Shown in pieces: positions 18,802 to 28,500 of a DNA stretch of 64,000 nucleotides (position 1 is its first letter; each line of letters starts with the position of its first letter). A program made the translations under genes and the position numbers. Source of the stretch: CAZWSX01 sp964636985 (GTDB taxonomy: Bacteria > Planctomycetota > Planctomycetia > Pirellulales > Pirellulaceae); NCBI GenBank assembly GCA_964636985.1, contig CAZWSX010000015.1, positions 117,874 through 181,873 on the forward strand, read 5' to 3'. The notes beneath the pieces were generated by a model. It was not told where the DNA came from, made no database searches, and saw only the letters and a list, made by a program, of their open reading frames with translations.

Positions 18802-19776
18802 CTACGCCGCGTCGGCGACCCCCGACCGAAGTTCCAGAGACTTCTCTTTATTGGCGCGGAGCGACTCCCACGCTTGCCAGATCCACAGTCCCGCGCCCCG
18901 CAGCCCGCAGACAATCACCAAGGCGATAAACAGCCCATAGACCACGTGATTCACCAGGAGCAGGCCATACACGGCGGCGACTGAAATGCCAAACAGCACC
19001 TGGGGCAGCGGCTTGACCGGCGTCGTCGCCGGATCGGGAATCATGTAGAGCGTGAATACCATGAACGCTGCGCTCGTCATGGGCGTCAGCGGCACGATCG
19101 GCGATGTCCCAAAGTACCATGCCCGCAGTTGCCCCTGGACGATGAACGCAATTAGCCAGGTCACCACGAGCAGCAATCGCCCCGTGAACATTCCATGAAC
19201 GATCAGGCCCGTCGCCAACACGATGCCGGGCAACACCCAGTGCCACATCCCCGTGAGATTCTCGGTGAAGTGATACGGCGGCGCGACGCCGATCGAAGGG
19301 AACAACAGCAAGGTGGCGACAATCGCCAGGTTCGACGGGTTGAAGATATGCTGCGTTTTGCCGCCGCCCACCGGCGCACGGAAAATGACCTTCGAGCACA
19401 TCGCGACGCCCACGCCAAACAGCACGGGCATCAGCCGGTCGTTGGGATACAACAACATCGTCAGAGCCAGCCCTGGGATGATCGCAGGCGGCAAGAAGTT
19501 AATAAAGTCGGCCAACGATCCAGAGTACCGTGTCTTGCGGTTATTGACGCGTGCATCGACCCACTCCAGGAACACCTGGAGGGCGATGGCCGAAGTCACG
19601 CCGACGATCGATTGCAAGTGCGACTGTTCGAAGCCCAGAAACAGATGTCCCAGGAGGTTCCACACGATCAATAAAGTCGTGAAGTACCACAGCGCGAAAT
19701 AGCGACGGATCGCGCTCTGCTTGGGATAAAACTTCAGTGTGGTGATCGCATCAGGTGCTGCTGTTACGCTCGCCAT
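18802..19776 (-). CDS. UnbU/RnfD-like integral membrane protein
   Basis: The protein has 324 residues and about eight to ten membrane helices. Two segments, HIFNPSNLAIVAT and YMIPDPATTPVK, match the NqrB/RnfD family and the UnbU proteins of enediyne clusters. In RnfD/NqrB these proteins carry flavin and move electrons across the membrane. Covalent flavin attachment here cannot be judged. The ATG at 19776 overlaps the 3' end of the UnbV-like gene by 26 bases, which suggests translational coupling. It is the last gene of a three-gene operon with a probable selenoprotein. Confidence 0.75.
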   Translation of the reverse strand: MASVTAAPDAITTLKFYPKQSAIRRYFALWYFTTLLIVWNLLGHLFLGFEQSHLQSIVGVTSAIALQVFLEWVDARVNNRKTRYSGSLADFINFLPPAIIPGLALTMLLYPNDRLMPVLFGVGVAMCSKVIFRAPVGGGKTQHIFNPSNLAIVATLLLFPSIGVAPPYHFTENLTGMWHWVLPGIVLATGLIVHGMFTGRLLLVVTWLIAFIVQGQLRAWYFGTSPIVPLTPMTSAAFMVFTLYMIPDPATTPVKPLPQVLFGISVAAVYGLLLVNHVVYGLFIALVIVCGLRGAGLWIWQAWESLRANKEKSLELRSGVADAA

Positions 19777-21772
19777 CAGCCGTCTCCTTTCCGTCCGCAG
19801 GCCATCCAAGTCGGATCGTATGCCAGCCCGCCTTTAATTGGAACTTTTCTTTCCGAAGGATTCCATCGGGGTCTCGCCACTGAATCACCACCGGCGCTTC
19901 CTCGATGGCGTCGAGGCCGAAGTGAACGTCGGGAGTACGCTTTCCGGCGTAGCCTGTTCCAGGATTCACTTGGGCAACGCGTTTTTGCCCGTTGGGTAAG
20001 TCGATGGACACGGCCGCGCCGATGGCCGCTCGCCCCCGAATCTTGTCGACGGAGTGACCGACTCCCGGTTCAACGAGCGTGCCTTCTCCCTTTTCTAAAG
20101 GAAGCAATAAGCGCAAGCCCAAAAAGTTGCCCGGCTGGGGGCAGTCGTTGTGATAGAAGTAGGATGGCTGCCATTGATTGGCGACGGCGAAGTCGAGCCG
20201 CCCGTCGGCGTCGACGTCGGCCAGCGAGATGCCGCGCGTAACCATCGCCTCGGACATCGATTGTCCGTCAGGCAACTTGAGGTCGGGAGCCATGTCGTAG
20301 TACCGGCCATCTTTCGCTTTGACGAAGAAGGCAAACGTGTCCTTCCCGCTGACATCGTCTCCGGGCTGCAGCCGCGGCCAGAACTTCGGGTTGTTCAGCA
20401 GTTGGTTGTTGCTGGCGCCCAAGCTTTGCAGTTCGGGCCACCGATTGGTTTTCCCTTTGATAAAGCCGTTCGCTTGAAGCGCCTCTAGAACGCCATCGTT
20501 ATTCAAGTCGACCAACCGGCAGTCCCACGACCAGCCGCTGCGAGACAGACCAAGTTCCTCACTCGCTTGCCGAAAGGGGGCGATTCCCTCTTTCATCCGC
20601 TCGGGCTTGCCCGTATTCAGCCACACGAAGTGGCTCTCGGTGAGGGCCCATTGCGACGTCAGGTTGCTCACATAGATGTCTAGCAACCCATCGCCATTGA
20701 TATCCCCAATATCGACGCCCATCCCTTTGAAAGAATCGTGGTTGATCACGCACGAAGCGGGCGTGTCGAACATCCGCTCTCCCTCGAGCGCCGCAAACTT
20801 AAACGTTCCATCCGTCGAACGATTGTGCAACAAGCGGTCGGGGCCGAAGTCGTTGGCGATATAGAGCTCCGGGAGCAAGTCGCCGTCCAGATCGACGGGG
20901 CCAATGCCATAGCTCCAGCTATGCGTCAGTTCCTCGGCGATGACGTCCTTCTGCAACTCGAACTGAACCGTCGGGTGCTCGCCCGAGGTGCCGCTCACAA
21001 ACTTGAAGAATCGCAAACCGCCGCCATTGCCCGACCTCGCGAGCGAATCGTGCAATGTCACGGCCCCTTCGGCATTCGCGTCCAAAATGTGCGATCCGTC
21101 GGGCAAGTAATTGCCAACGATCAGATCGAGATGCCCATTGCCGTCTAAGTCGGCGATCGAAGCTGTGGACGAATACCAACGATAGTCTCCCTCGATCAAC
21201 TGTTGCTGTTGGAACGCGGCGAGAGATGGCGGCGTGCCGGCCGCGGTTGGCGTTTTGCGCAAGTAAACCACGGGGCTGCGTCCCCAATGGACGACCACCA
21301 CGTCCATCAAGCCGTCTTCGTTCAGGTCGGCGATCAACGTTCCCAGCGGGCACATCGTCGTGGGATTCCAGTTGGGAAACGACTCTTCCGGCATCAGCGC
21401 GAACGTTTCGTAGCGATTGCCCGTTCCCGGAACGGGACCACATTGCACCAGGTCGGTGCGCGGGTCGACCCACGCCACGTCGTTTTGCAGCCCGTCGCCG
21501 TCCAGATCGCCGATCGTTACGCTCGCTCCGAGTGTCGAGACGTACGCGCGAATGTGCTTCACGCTGGGATGGACGTTGCGGACGTATTTGTATTCGGGGT
21601 GATTGGCGATTTCCGGCAGCAGCGTCCGGCTGAACTTGAAGTTGCTGGCAGCCTTGTCTGTTTCCGCCTTGGAAGGTAGCGGCTCGCGCGACAAGAAATA
21701 CAGCGCGATGAGAATGACCACGGACACAATCAATGTGGCGGGTCGCCAGACCAATCCCGGCGGGCGGTTCAT
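19751..21772 (-). CDS. CRTAC1-family protein with FG-GAP repeats and ASPIC/UnbV domain
   Basis: The protein has 673 residues. An N-terminal membrane anchor or signal (LIVSVVILIALYFL) is followed by FG-GAP-type beta-propeller repeats with calcium-binding loops (GDLDGDGLQNDVAW, ADLNEDGLMDVVVV, GDINGDGLLDIYVS). The C-terminus (KIRGRAAIGAAVSIDLPNG) is the ASPIC/UnbV domain. Such proteins sit outside the cytoplasm and are found next to UnbU in enediyne clusters, though most bacteria carrying them make no enediyne. It starts 17 bases after the AhpD-like gene. The function is unknown; a role in assembling or supporting a redox membrane complex is an inference. Confidence 0.85.
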   Translation of the reverse strand: MNRPPGLVWRPATLIVSVVILIALYFLSREPLPSKAETDKAASNFKFSRTLLPEIANHPEYKYVRNVHPSVKHIRAYVSTLGASVTIGDLDGDGLQNDVAWVDPRTDLVQCGPVPGTGNRYETFALMPEESFPNWNPTTMCPLGTLIADLNEDGLMDVVVVHWGRSPVVYLRKTPTAAGTPPSLAAFQQQQLIEGDYRWYSSTASIADLDGNGHLDLIVGNYLPDGSHILDANAEGAVTLHDSLARSGNGGGLRFFKFVSGTSGEHPTVQFELQKDVIAEELTHSWSYGIGPVDLDGDLLPELYIANDFGPDRLLHNRSTDGTFKFAALEGERMFDTPASCVINHDSFKGMGVDIGDINGDGLLDIYVSNLTSQWALTESHFVWLNTGKPERMKEGIAPFRQASEELGLSRSGWSWDCRLVDLNNDGVLEALQANGFIKGKTNRWPELQSLGASNNQLLNNPKFWPRLQPGDDVSGKDTFAFFVKAKDGRYYDMAPDLKLPDGQSMSEAMVTRGISLADVDADGRLDFAVANQWQPSYFYHNDCPQPGNFLGLRLLLPLEKGEGTLVEPGVGHSVDKIRGRAAIGAAVSIDLPNGQKRVAQVNPGTGYAGKRTPDVHFGLDAIEEAPVVIQWRDPDGILRKEKFQLKAGWHTIRLGWPADGKETADGERNSST

Positions 21773-21789
21773 ACAACGAGTTCCCTATC

Positions 21790-23091
21790 TCAAGCCACTT
21801 GAACCTGGCGGTTCTGCGTGGACAACGACGTCTTTCCCGCAGCGACACAGGCAGCTTCAACAGCGGCGCCGATCGGCTCGATGATAGCCAGCGCTGAGAA
21901 TACCGCAGTCGCAACGGTCAAATCAAGCAGTTCGGCGTCCGAAAGCCCTAGTGTGTAGAGGTTGAGGATTTGTTCATCGGTAATGGTGTAAGCGGCGTTC
22001 GCCACCTGCCAGGCATATCGGCGAGCGGCAGTTGCCAGATTGGCATCGCTCGCGCCACCGCCAGGAGCCGCCCACGCTCGCAGTTTCTTTGCATCGCCTA
22101 GCACTCCCGGCGGCAGCCATTGCTCGACCGCGGTCAACAATCCCGAGCCGGGCATCGCTCGCGATGTCACGCCAATCGCCATCGCTTCCCGCAACAGATC
22201 GGGACGGACCCGCGCGCCAGTGATGTTCGATTCCACCATCTCGAACACGCCTTCAAGCACCACAGGCGAGCGGCTCAACCAGTTAAAGAGCTCCGGCATT
22301 ACGGGCGAACCCAGCCGCTCGAACAGAATGCTCAGCCGATACAGCAACTTTGCCGGCGTGTAGCGAGGCTGATGCTTGAAAGACAAGTCGTAAGCCAATC
22401 CTGCCAGCGACGCCAGGCGGCGTTCGATCCAACCTCGAAACGGCTTCAACCCTCGCAGGAATTGATATTCAAGCTGCACTCGGCGCGCATCGGCAATGCG
22501 ATTGATTGTATTGAAGGCGAACACCACGCCGGCCGCATCGAGCACCGTTGCCGCATCCCCAATCCGACCGGCCGCCGACGCCACCCAGTCGACATCCACA
22601 TCACCGGCTGAGCCGGCGGTGGTGGTCAATACGGCCAGCGTCACCTGCAAGTTGTCGGCCCCTGCATAACCTGCTTGCTGCAAGCTAACCGAGATCTGCT
22701 CGGCATAGGCTGCCGCCGACCTGGCAGAACCTCCAACGTTAGTTCCGCCAGCCGGCTGGTCGAAGTGCGCAGCCCGAATGGTGTCCGCAACCGCGGAGAC
22801 CAAATCGTGCGCTGTGCTGTAATCGGATCCTGCAGCCTGCAAGAACAACAAATGTTCCGACGTTCAGTAGAAACATTGGTTGGCAACGGACACGGCTACG
22901 GCGATCGACTCCCGCAGCTTTCGTGTTTCGGGCTCGCCGCCCCACAACAGCGACAACCAGGTTCGCTTGAAGGAAGCCAGGTATACCGGTCTGTTGCGAA
23001 ACGTCCGGGCAATATGTGGATGGGTCCAGATATATCGCCCGAGGAGTTGCCTGGCCGTACGAACCAGTGCGTCCTTGATCAAGCTAAACAT
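21790..23091 (-). CDS. Probable AhpD-like selenoprotein with in-frame TGA (CxxU)
   Basis: Reading from ATG 23091 through an in-frame TGA at 22864-22866 gives 433 residues. Before the TGA: RNRPVYLASFKRTWLSLLWG and RESIAVAVSVANQCFY, the usual AhpD/carboxymuconolactone-decarboxylase lead-in. After it: TSEHLLFLQAAG. With TGA as Sec the motif is C-F-Y-U-T-S-E-H, which is CxxCxxxH with the second (peroxidatic) Cys replaced. Two family repeats follow (FAFNTINRIADA; ELLDLTVATAVFSAL). The frame is open for 357 codons past the TGA, and the next gene starts 17 bases on. A SECIS-like hairpin lies 20-36 bases past the TGA. A nonsense mutation is the alternative. An automatic caller would split it at 22864-23091 and 21790-22851. 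Confidence 0.72.
22828..22844 (-). promoter_or_regulatory. SECIS-like hairpin downstream of in-frame TGA
   Basis: On the minus strand, bases 20-36 after the TGA read TCTTGCAGGCTGCAGGA. They fold into a 7-bp stem (one G-T pair) with the loop GGC. Bacterial SECIS elements are short hairpins whose apical loop has a G near its start, about 16-37 bases past the UGA. This one fits position, stem length and loop G. Short hairpins do arise by chance. Confidence 0.6.
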
Positions 23092-23695
23092 CTTGAGGCA
23101 GCTTTCTTTGCTTCGTCGAAATCGGCGGTCTCCACGTAATACTGGAGCCGCGGCATCAAGGTTCAGTCCCGAATCGCCGGTGGCGATCGTCGTTTTACGC
23201 GCGCGTCAAAATCAAGCTGCGAAGCCGCTTTCGCGGCCGCAACGATTGGGATGGTCGGCGCACAAAACAACCATCTGCAGAGGGCTAGAAAGCCCCCCAA
23301 CAGTGGCAAGAAGAGTTACTACGCACAATACACTTTGTGCCGATTTCGATCAAGGAAAAAAGCCGCGTTTTGCTGCCCCAGCCTGTTCGTCGTAAATCGA
23401 TAACCGGTCGCAGCGGTTTCGAGGCCGCCGGCCCTCGAACTTCGCCGACTATTCCGGCGGCGGAACATCGGCATTTGCCGTGGGTGCGACATGCAAGGGA
23501 TGTCGGGCTCGCATACGCCCCGAGTGAGTTCGGCGCCAAAAACAAGATCTGGGCAGAGTAATAGGTCCACACCACGACAATCACCAGCGAACTGGCCGCC
23601 CCTGGGCGGCCTTTTCTATTCGCCCAGTAACATCCGCGAACGCCATCCGCTTCGGTCTTAAGACTTACTAACACCCCGAATGGGATCGCATTTCG
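23092..23695. other. Intergenic, no gene recognised
   Basis: This stretch holds the promoter side of the selenoprotein operon. Open frames on both strands (for example plus 23337-23561, 74 codons) lack recognisable features. A strong hairpin at 23594-23611 suggests that some plus-strand transcript, possibly an RNA, ends here. Confidence 0.35.
23594..23615 (+). terminator. Intrinsic terminator-like hairpin
   Basis: GGCCGCCC and GGGCGGCC form a perfect stem (7-8 bp, with 2-4 bases in the loop) followed by TTTTC on the plus strand. No clear protein gene precedes it on that strand. The nearest open frame ends at 23561. Confidence 0.55.
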
Positions 23696-23863
23696 ATGAG
23701 CACGATCAAATATCAAGCGGCAACAGTGATGCCAAGTTTTACAACGGCCGCTGTCGACAGTTCCTCGGCAAGTCCCGGCATCTGGATTGGGCCGATGTTA
23801 TTGTTGTCGGCCGCTTTCTGGTTCGCCGTGATTTGGGCGGCTACCAGGTGCCTTCACTGCTAA
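23696..23863 (+). CDS. Small membrane protein, 55 residues
   Basis: This short gene runs from ATG 23696 to TAA 23861-23863. The first half is polar (Thr/Ser-rich). The second half is one membrane helix, WIGPMLLLSAAFWFAVIWAA, followed by RCLHC. Its stop overlaps that of the convergent membrane protein by three bases. No strong ribosome-binding site is seen. It resembles no family I recognise. Confidence 0.5.
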   Translation: MSTIKYQAATVMPSFTTAAVDSSSASPGIWIGPMLLLSAAFWFAVIWAATRCLHC

Positions 23864-24768
23864 TTCTTCCCTCCTGCCGGAGCAGTCGGCGCACTCGCGC
23901 TCCGAACATATCCACACACCAGGCGATAGCCGCGAGCCCGGGCGGTTGCCGCGGCCAAGATCACAGTAGCCGCGAACGCGAGGACCACGCAGGAGATACC
24001 GGCCAGGACTTGCCAAGGTGGCGAGAAAAGCCCGCGGGTCCGCCCGATGAGCACGACTACCCACGGAAGCGCCATCCAGAAAGCGGCGTAAAGGCCGGCC
24101 AACAGAACTCCGTGCGAGAATCGCCGCGTTCGCAGAAGCAATGGGCCGGCGGGGAGCAGCGTGATCGCGCTAATGATGCTCGCTGCCAGGAAAGCGACGA
24201 TTCCAGGAACCGTCATCGCCTTGCCATCCGGACTGGGAACCCAACGGGCCGGCGCCAGTGCTATCGCGACCAGCGCCGTCGCCAGCATCAGGTCGCGAAT
24301 GGAAAGCGGTCTTGCGCCAGCGTCACCGGCGTCACCGTGGATCAAGCGCCAGCCAAACGTTTGCCTCGCAAACCACAGTGGCAGCTGCGCTGCAATACTC
24401 ACCAGCGGGACCGCTAATCCAACCATGGCACTGGCCAAGGTGAATTGCTGGGGCAAGCCTACCGCCAGCCCCGCCGCCCAAACGAGATAGAGGATCGCGG
24501 CAACGGTCCAGTGCTGCAACAGTCTTTTCCATAGCGGTTGGTCACTCCACGCCAGCCAGGCGGCGAGTAAACAACCTTGGGCCAGCACACATCCAATGCT
24601 GGCCATCAGCAAAGGAAAGACCAGCGTCGGAATCGGCTGCAATATCTCCATGATCGGCATCATGAAAAAATCGCCGGCCACGCAAATCACGATCAGCAGT
24701 CCAAGCAAGATTCCGAAAAGCGACTCTTGCCGCATGAAGGCAGGCGTCTCTCGCGCAATATCAATCAC
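23860..24768 (-). CDS. Multi-pass membrane protein of unknown function
   Basis: The protein has 302 residues and about seven or eight hydrophobic helices, for example LFGILLGLLIVICVAG and TVAAILYLVWAAGLAVGL. A short RPLSIRDLMLATALVAIA segment at about residue 160 resembles a motif common in planctomycete membrane proteins. It starts at GTG after GGGAAG; ATG at 24735 is an alternative. No catalytic motif is seen. Confidence 0.65.
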   Translation of the reverse strand: MIDIARETPAFMRQESLFGILLGLLIVICVAGDFFMMPIMEILQPIPTLVFPLLMASIGCVLAQGCLLAAWLAWSDQPLWKRLLQHWTVAAILYLVWAAGLAVGLPQQFTLASAMVGLAVPLVSIAAQLPLWFARQTFGWRLIHGDAGDAGARPLSIRDLMLATALVAIALAPARWVPSPDGKAMTVPGIVAFLAASIISAITLLPAGPLLLRTRRFSHGVLLAGLYAAFWMALPWVVVLIGRTRGLFSPPWQVLAGISCVVLAFAATVILAAATARARGYRLVCGYVRSASAPTAPAGGKN

Positions 24769-25053
24769 GATGCTTCCCGCTCACATACAGATGGCTTGGC
24801 AACAGTGCCAGCGTCCATCCTATGTTCTCCCTATGGCTCGGGGATTAAGAATCTTCGAATAGTCTCTGCAAAAGTATCCAGCTCATACGGGAGCCATCAA
24901 GTTTTCGATAATGGCCACCTGGGATCAACTCCCTCAGACAACCAGGGGAACCGCTCAGTTCAAGTTGTACGGATATGAACTGATCGACTAGTAAAGGGCG
25001 GGAGGTTCGATGCTTCCCGCCCCATGGCGCTGATTTTTAGCCGACGCAGGTAG
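24769..25053. other. Intergenic spacer with terminator hairpin
   Basis: This spacer lies between two minus-strand genes. Apart from the hairpin at 24996-25022, I see no gene. Confidence 0.4.
24996..25022 (-). terminator. Terminator-like hairpin after small peptide gene
   Basis: GGGCGGGA and TCCCGCCC form an 8-bp stem with an 11-base interior. On the minus strand the stem is followed by TTTAC. It lies 31 bases past the stop of the 50-residue peptide gene. The loop contains GGTTCGA, which resembles a tRNA T-loop, but no tRNA body is present. Confidence 0.55.
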
Positions 25054-25206
25054 TTAAAAACGACCACCACTAAGGATCTTCCTGATGAGATCAGCTAGAG
25101 GGCTTGGTATGCAGCCACCATCGTTCGTGCCGGCCCAAGCCGTTGATGCGAACGACAGTGCGACCACTGCCAGGCAGACCCATACGAATGGTTTTGTGTT
25201 TTTCAT
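25054..25206 (-). CDS. Small secreted peptide, 50 residues
   Basis: The ATG at 25206 follows GGAG with 7-base spacing. The signal peptide PFVWVCLAVVALSFASTAWA would be cut after AWA. The mature part would be about 25 residues with one Cys (GTNDGGCIP), then a basic, partly amphipathic stretch, LADLIRKILSGGRF. A terminator-like hairpin follows. Export signal, ribosome-binding site and terminator make this a convincing gene although it is very short. Its role is unknown; antimicrobial or signalling peptide are guesses. Confidence 0.65.
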   Translation of the reverse strand: MKNTKPFVWVCLAVVALSFASTAWAGTNDGGCIPSPLADLIRKILSGGRF

Positions 25207-25312
25207 CGATTCGCTCCAGATTATTGGTTGAGGTGATCCCTATACCGACGGAGCGGACAAGTTTCGGCAATGTAACGTGAACAGATTGCACCACATCGAA
25301 GGCGAAAGAACG

Positions 25313-25470
25313 ATGGCGACCCTGGCACGAGACAAACGCCGTGGCACGTGAAGTTCGTCGATCCGAATGGTACTCGACGCACACTTTATTTGGGACAGCT
25401 TGGCGAGGAGCGAGGCGAATGGTGGCGCAGCTCGATCGAGGAGCTAGAAAGAGCCGCGGCAGGCGGGACA
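25313..25470 (+). pseudogene. Broken tyrosine-integrase N-terminus
   Basis: ATG 25313 opens MATLARDKRR, typical of planctomycete integrase N-termini, but reaches TGA within 13 codons. The continuation WHVKFVDPNGTRRTLYLGQL lies in another frame from 25342. It matches the arm-binding domain (DPxGxRRTxxLG) of site-specific integrases. The catalytic domain is missing. It sits at the left edge of the metal-resistance island and points into it. Confidence 0.55.
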
Positions 25471-25591
25471 CTCAAGAGACTGAAATTGGCGGACGTCCTC
25501 AATCTCAGAACCGTGCAACCCTTCCCTGCGCGATTCTCTGTTCTGGCAGGGCCGATAGATGATCCCCTGAACGTAAGGGCGCTCGGCACCG

Positions 25592-28500
25592 TTAGTGAGC
25601 ACCTGAGGCGAGACAATGGTGATGCAGCTTCCCTTCCGCTTTCAACTTAAGCCACCGGGCCCGACGCACCCAGTAGAAGCGGACCGGTAAGAACAGGTCG
25701 ACCACTTCGTCTGAGACCAACAGGCCGCCCAAGACCGGCAGAGCCATAGGGGCCAAAATCTCGCCGCCAACTCCACTGGCGAACACCATCGGGAAGATCG
25801 CCACGATGGCCACGCCCTCCGTCAAGAGCTTTGGGCGCAGGCGATGCACAGCGCCCTCGATCACGGCTTGGCGCAGCTCTTCGAGAGATCGAATGTTCTC
25901 TAGCCCGCCACGTTTGTCGATGGCTTCGCGCAGGTAAACGAGCATGATGATGCCCGTCTCAGTCGCCATGCCAAAGCACGCGATAAAACCGACCCAAACC
26001 GCCACGCTGAAATCCATTGGCGGCGTGTCCCAGCCGTTCATGATCTTGGGGAAAAGGTACATGAAGAACGCGCCGCCGGCCAAGGCTTCCGGCACAGCCA
26101 TCATCATCAAGGTGGCGTCGGCGAGGTCGTTGTACGTGAGATAGAGGATCACGAAGATCAAGGCGACGACGGCAGGGAACACGAAACGCAACGTTTGCGC
26201 CGCTCGAACCTGATGCTCGAACTCGCCGCTCCATTCCAGGTGGACACCTTCGGGCAAGGTCACTTTTTGGGCCACGGCGCGCTTGGCTTCGTCGACAAAG
26301 CCGACCATGTCGCGGCCGCGGACATTGAGTGTGACGTAGTTGAGCAGCCGGCCGTTCTCGCTCTTGATCATGGCCGGGCCTTCGACAATCCGCACATCGG
26401 CCACGGCGCTAAGGGGAATCAACGGATTGCTCGCACCGATGTGCGCGGGCGTAGCATCATGCCCGTTATCGGATTGCGCCGTTTCTGAAGCTTTTCTGGC
26501 TCTCGTGCCTGGTGCTGCTGATCCCATGCCGGCCTGCTGCATATTCGAACTGGCCGCGCCCATGCCGTTTGGACTGATGAGCAGCCGTCGAATGCTCTCT
26601 TCGTCTTCGCGGTCGGCACGGGCATATCTGATCCGAACGGGAAATCGCTCCCGCTTTTCGACGGTGAACGTTACGGTCTTACCGGCCAGTGCCGTTTCGA
26701 TCTCGTTTTGTACGTCCTCAATGGAGATGCCATAGCGCGCCGCCTCTTGGCGACGGATCGTGATATCGATGTAGCCCTTGCCCATGATCGGTGCCGCGAT
26801 GGCGTCGCGGGCGCCGGGAATGGGCTTAAGGACTCCCTCCACTTCCTTGCACACTTTGTCGATCGTATCGAGATCAGGCCCGAAGACCTTCACGCCAATA
26901 TCCGTCCGCACACCGGTCGAGAGCATCTCGATGCGGTTGATGATCGGCTGCGTGAAAATGTTGCTCCAACCAGGAACTTGCAGCACGCGGCCCATCTCGT
27001 CATCCACCAAATCTCCCTTGGGACCTGTCTTGCGAGGCCAGAAGAAGACAGCATTGTGAAACGGCTTTTCGAGTTCGATTCGCAACGGCTCGAAAGATCG
27101 CAACGTATCCAACTCAACCGGCTTGCCAATCTGTCCGTGCAGAGCGGCATCGGCAAAAGCGGCCAACTCCTCGCCGCGGCGGGCGGCGGTGGTGAGCCCC
27201 TCTCTTTTGGCAACGCGGGCGACTTCCTCCATCGCGTACCACGTAAACGCCTCGATGCCTTGGTCGAAGAGTTCCCAGTTGACCTTGGCGACGTGTTCTT
27301 TCCAACGATGCTCGTGTTCGGCTTGAACCTTCCGGAGAAGAACCGTATCGAACTGCGCTCGCTCGGCACCGAGCGCTTCGCTTGCCAGATTCGCGGCCTG
27401 CTTCCAAAAAGGCCCATGCAATTGCAGGGCATCTGCTTCCGATGGCAGAATTTCCCGCTCTTTCAATCGCTGTACGACCTCCTGGGCCAGACGGCTGACA
27501 TCCTCTTGCGATGGCAATCGCGAGAGCCATCGTCCAAATTCGGCCGTCAATTCCGACGATGTTTGATCGACGAACTCGTTTCGCGCCTGCTCCGTGGGCC
27601 AGTGTAGTTTTGTGGTATCGAGCATCTCCAGCGTTGCTTCGACAGTGAAACGAGTTAGCTCGGTTTCGAGGTCGAGTTTGAATTCGTTGTAACGGCGAAG
27701 TGCCAATTCGCGTAAAGTCTCGTCGAATCGTTCAATCGCCTTTTGCGTGGCGTCGTTGACCAGATTGCGTCGTTCCTCAGCCGCCGATAAGTCCTCGGAG
27801 TTGGCCGCTTGATTTTGCGAGGTCTCGCGCAAATTGCGTGCTGTTTCCAGCTGCTTACTGCCGGGAGGAGTCATCAGTTCCTCTTGAACCAGGCGATTTA
27901 TGACCTGGTCGACCTGCCGCGACGCGTCGGGATATCGCAGCACTCGCTTGGGCCAAAGATGCTTCGGCCGGAAGTTGACGAAGGTCTCGACCATGTCGAG
28001 CGGCGCGGGGTCGGTCGGCGTATCGGCTCGGCCTGCTTTGCCGATGACCGATTCGACTTCGGGGAATCCTCGCAACAGTGCGTCACGGGCTTTCAGGTCG
28101 TCCGACGATTGCGTCACGCTTGCCCGCGGCACCGTTATTGGCATATCGAGCGTCGTCCCCTCGTCCAGTGCCGGCATGAAGGCGACGCCGATCTTCGGAA
28201 AGTGATAGGCCCACAAGCCCAGCAGTGTGAGCGACGCCAAGGCCGCGATCCGCCAAAGGCTCCCTTGCATCGAATAGACCGTCGCCGTCGTTACCAGGGC
28301 GAAGACGATTAGAAAATTCAGCTTCCACGCCTGTTCCGAGGCACCTTGTCCCAAGATGGCTTGTAGTGGGAACATTCCGGCCGCGAGCACGAGCATCGCA
28401 GCGAACATCCACATCACCAGGTTTCTTCGGGGCAACGCCCACGTGAGTAACGGGCGATAAATGCTGCTGAAACTGCGGACAATCCAGTTATCGTCCTCGC

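Noticed and set aside
21790..23091. Simple nonsense mutation splitting the AhpD-like gene
   Set aside because: Possible, but the TGA hits exactly the redox Cys, the frame remains intact after it, operon spacing is preserved and a SECIS-like hairpin is present. I kept it as the alternative.
23337..23561. 74-codon plus-strand frame before a terminator
   Set aside because: No ribosome-binding site, signal or recognisable pattern. The opposite strand is equally open.
24996..25022. Sequence resembling a tRNA T-arm (GGTTCGA in a hairpin)
   Set aside because: No anticodon arm, D arm or CCA-type end lies around it. It fits a terminator better.
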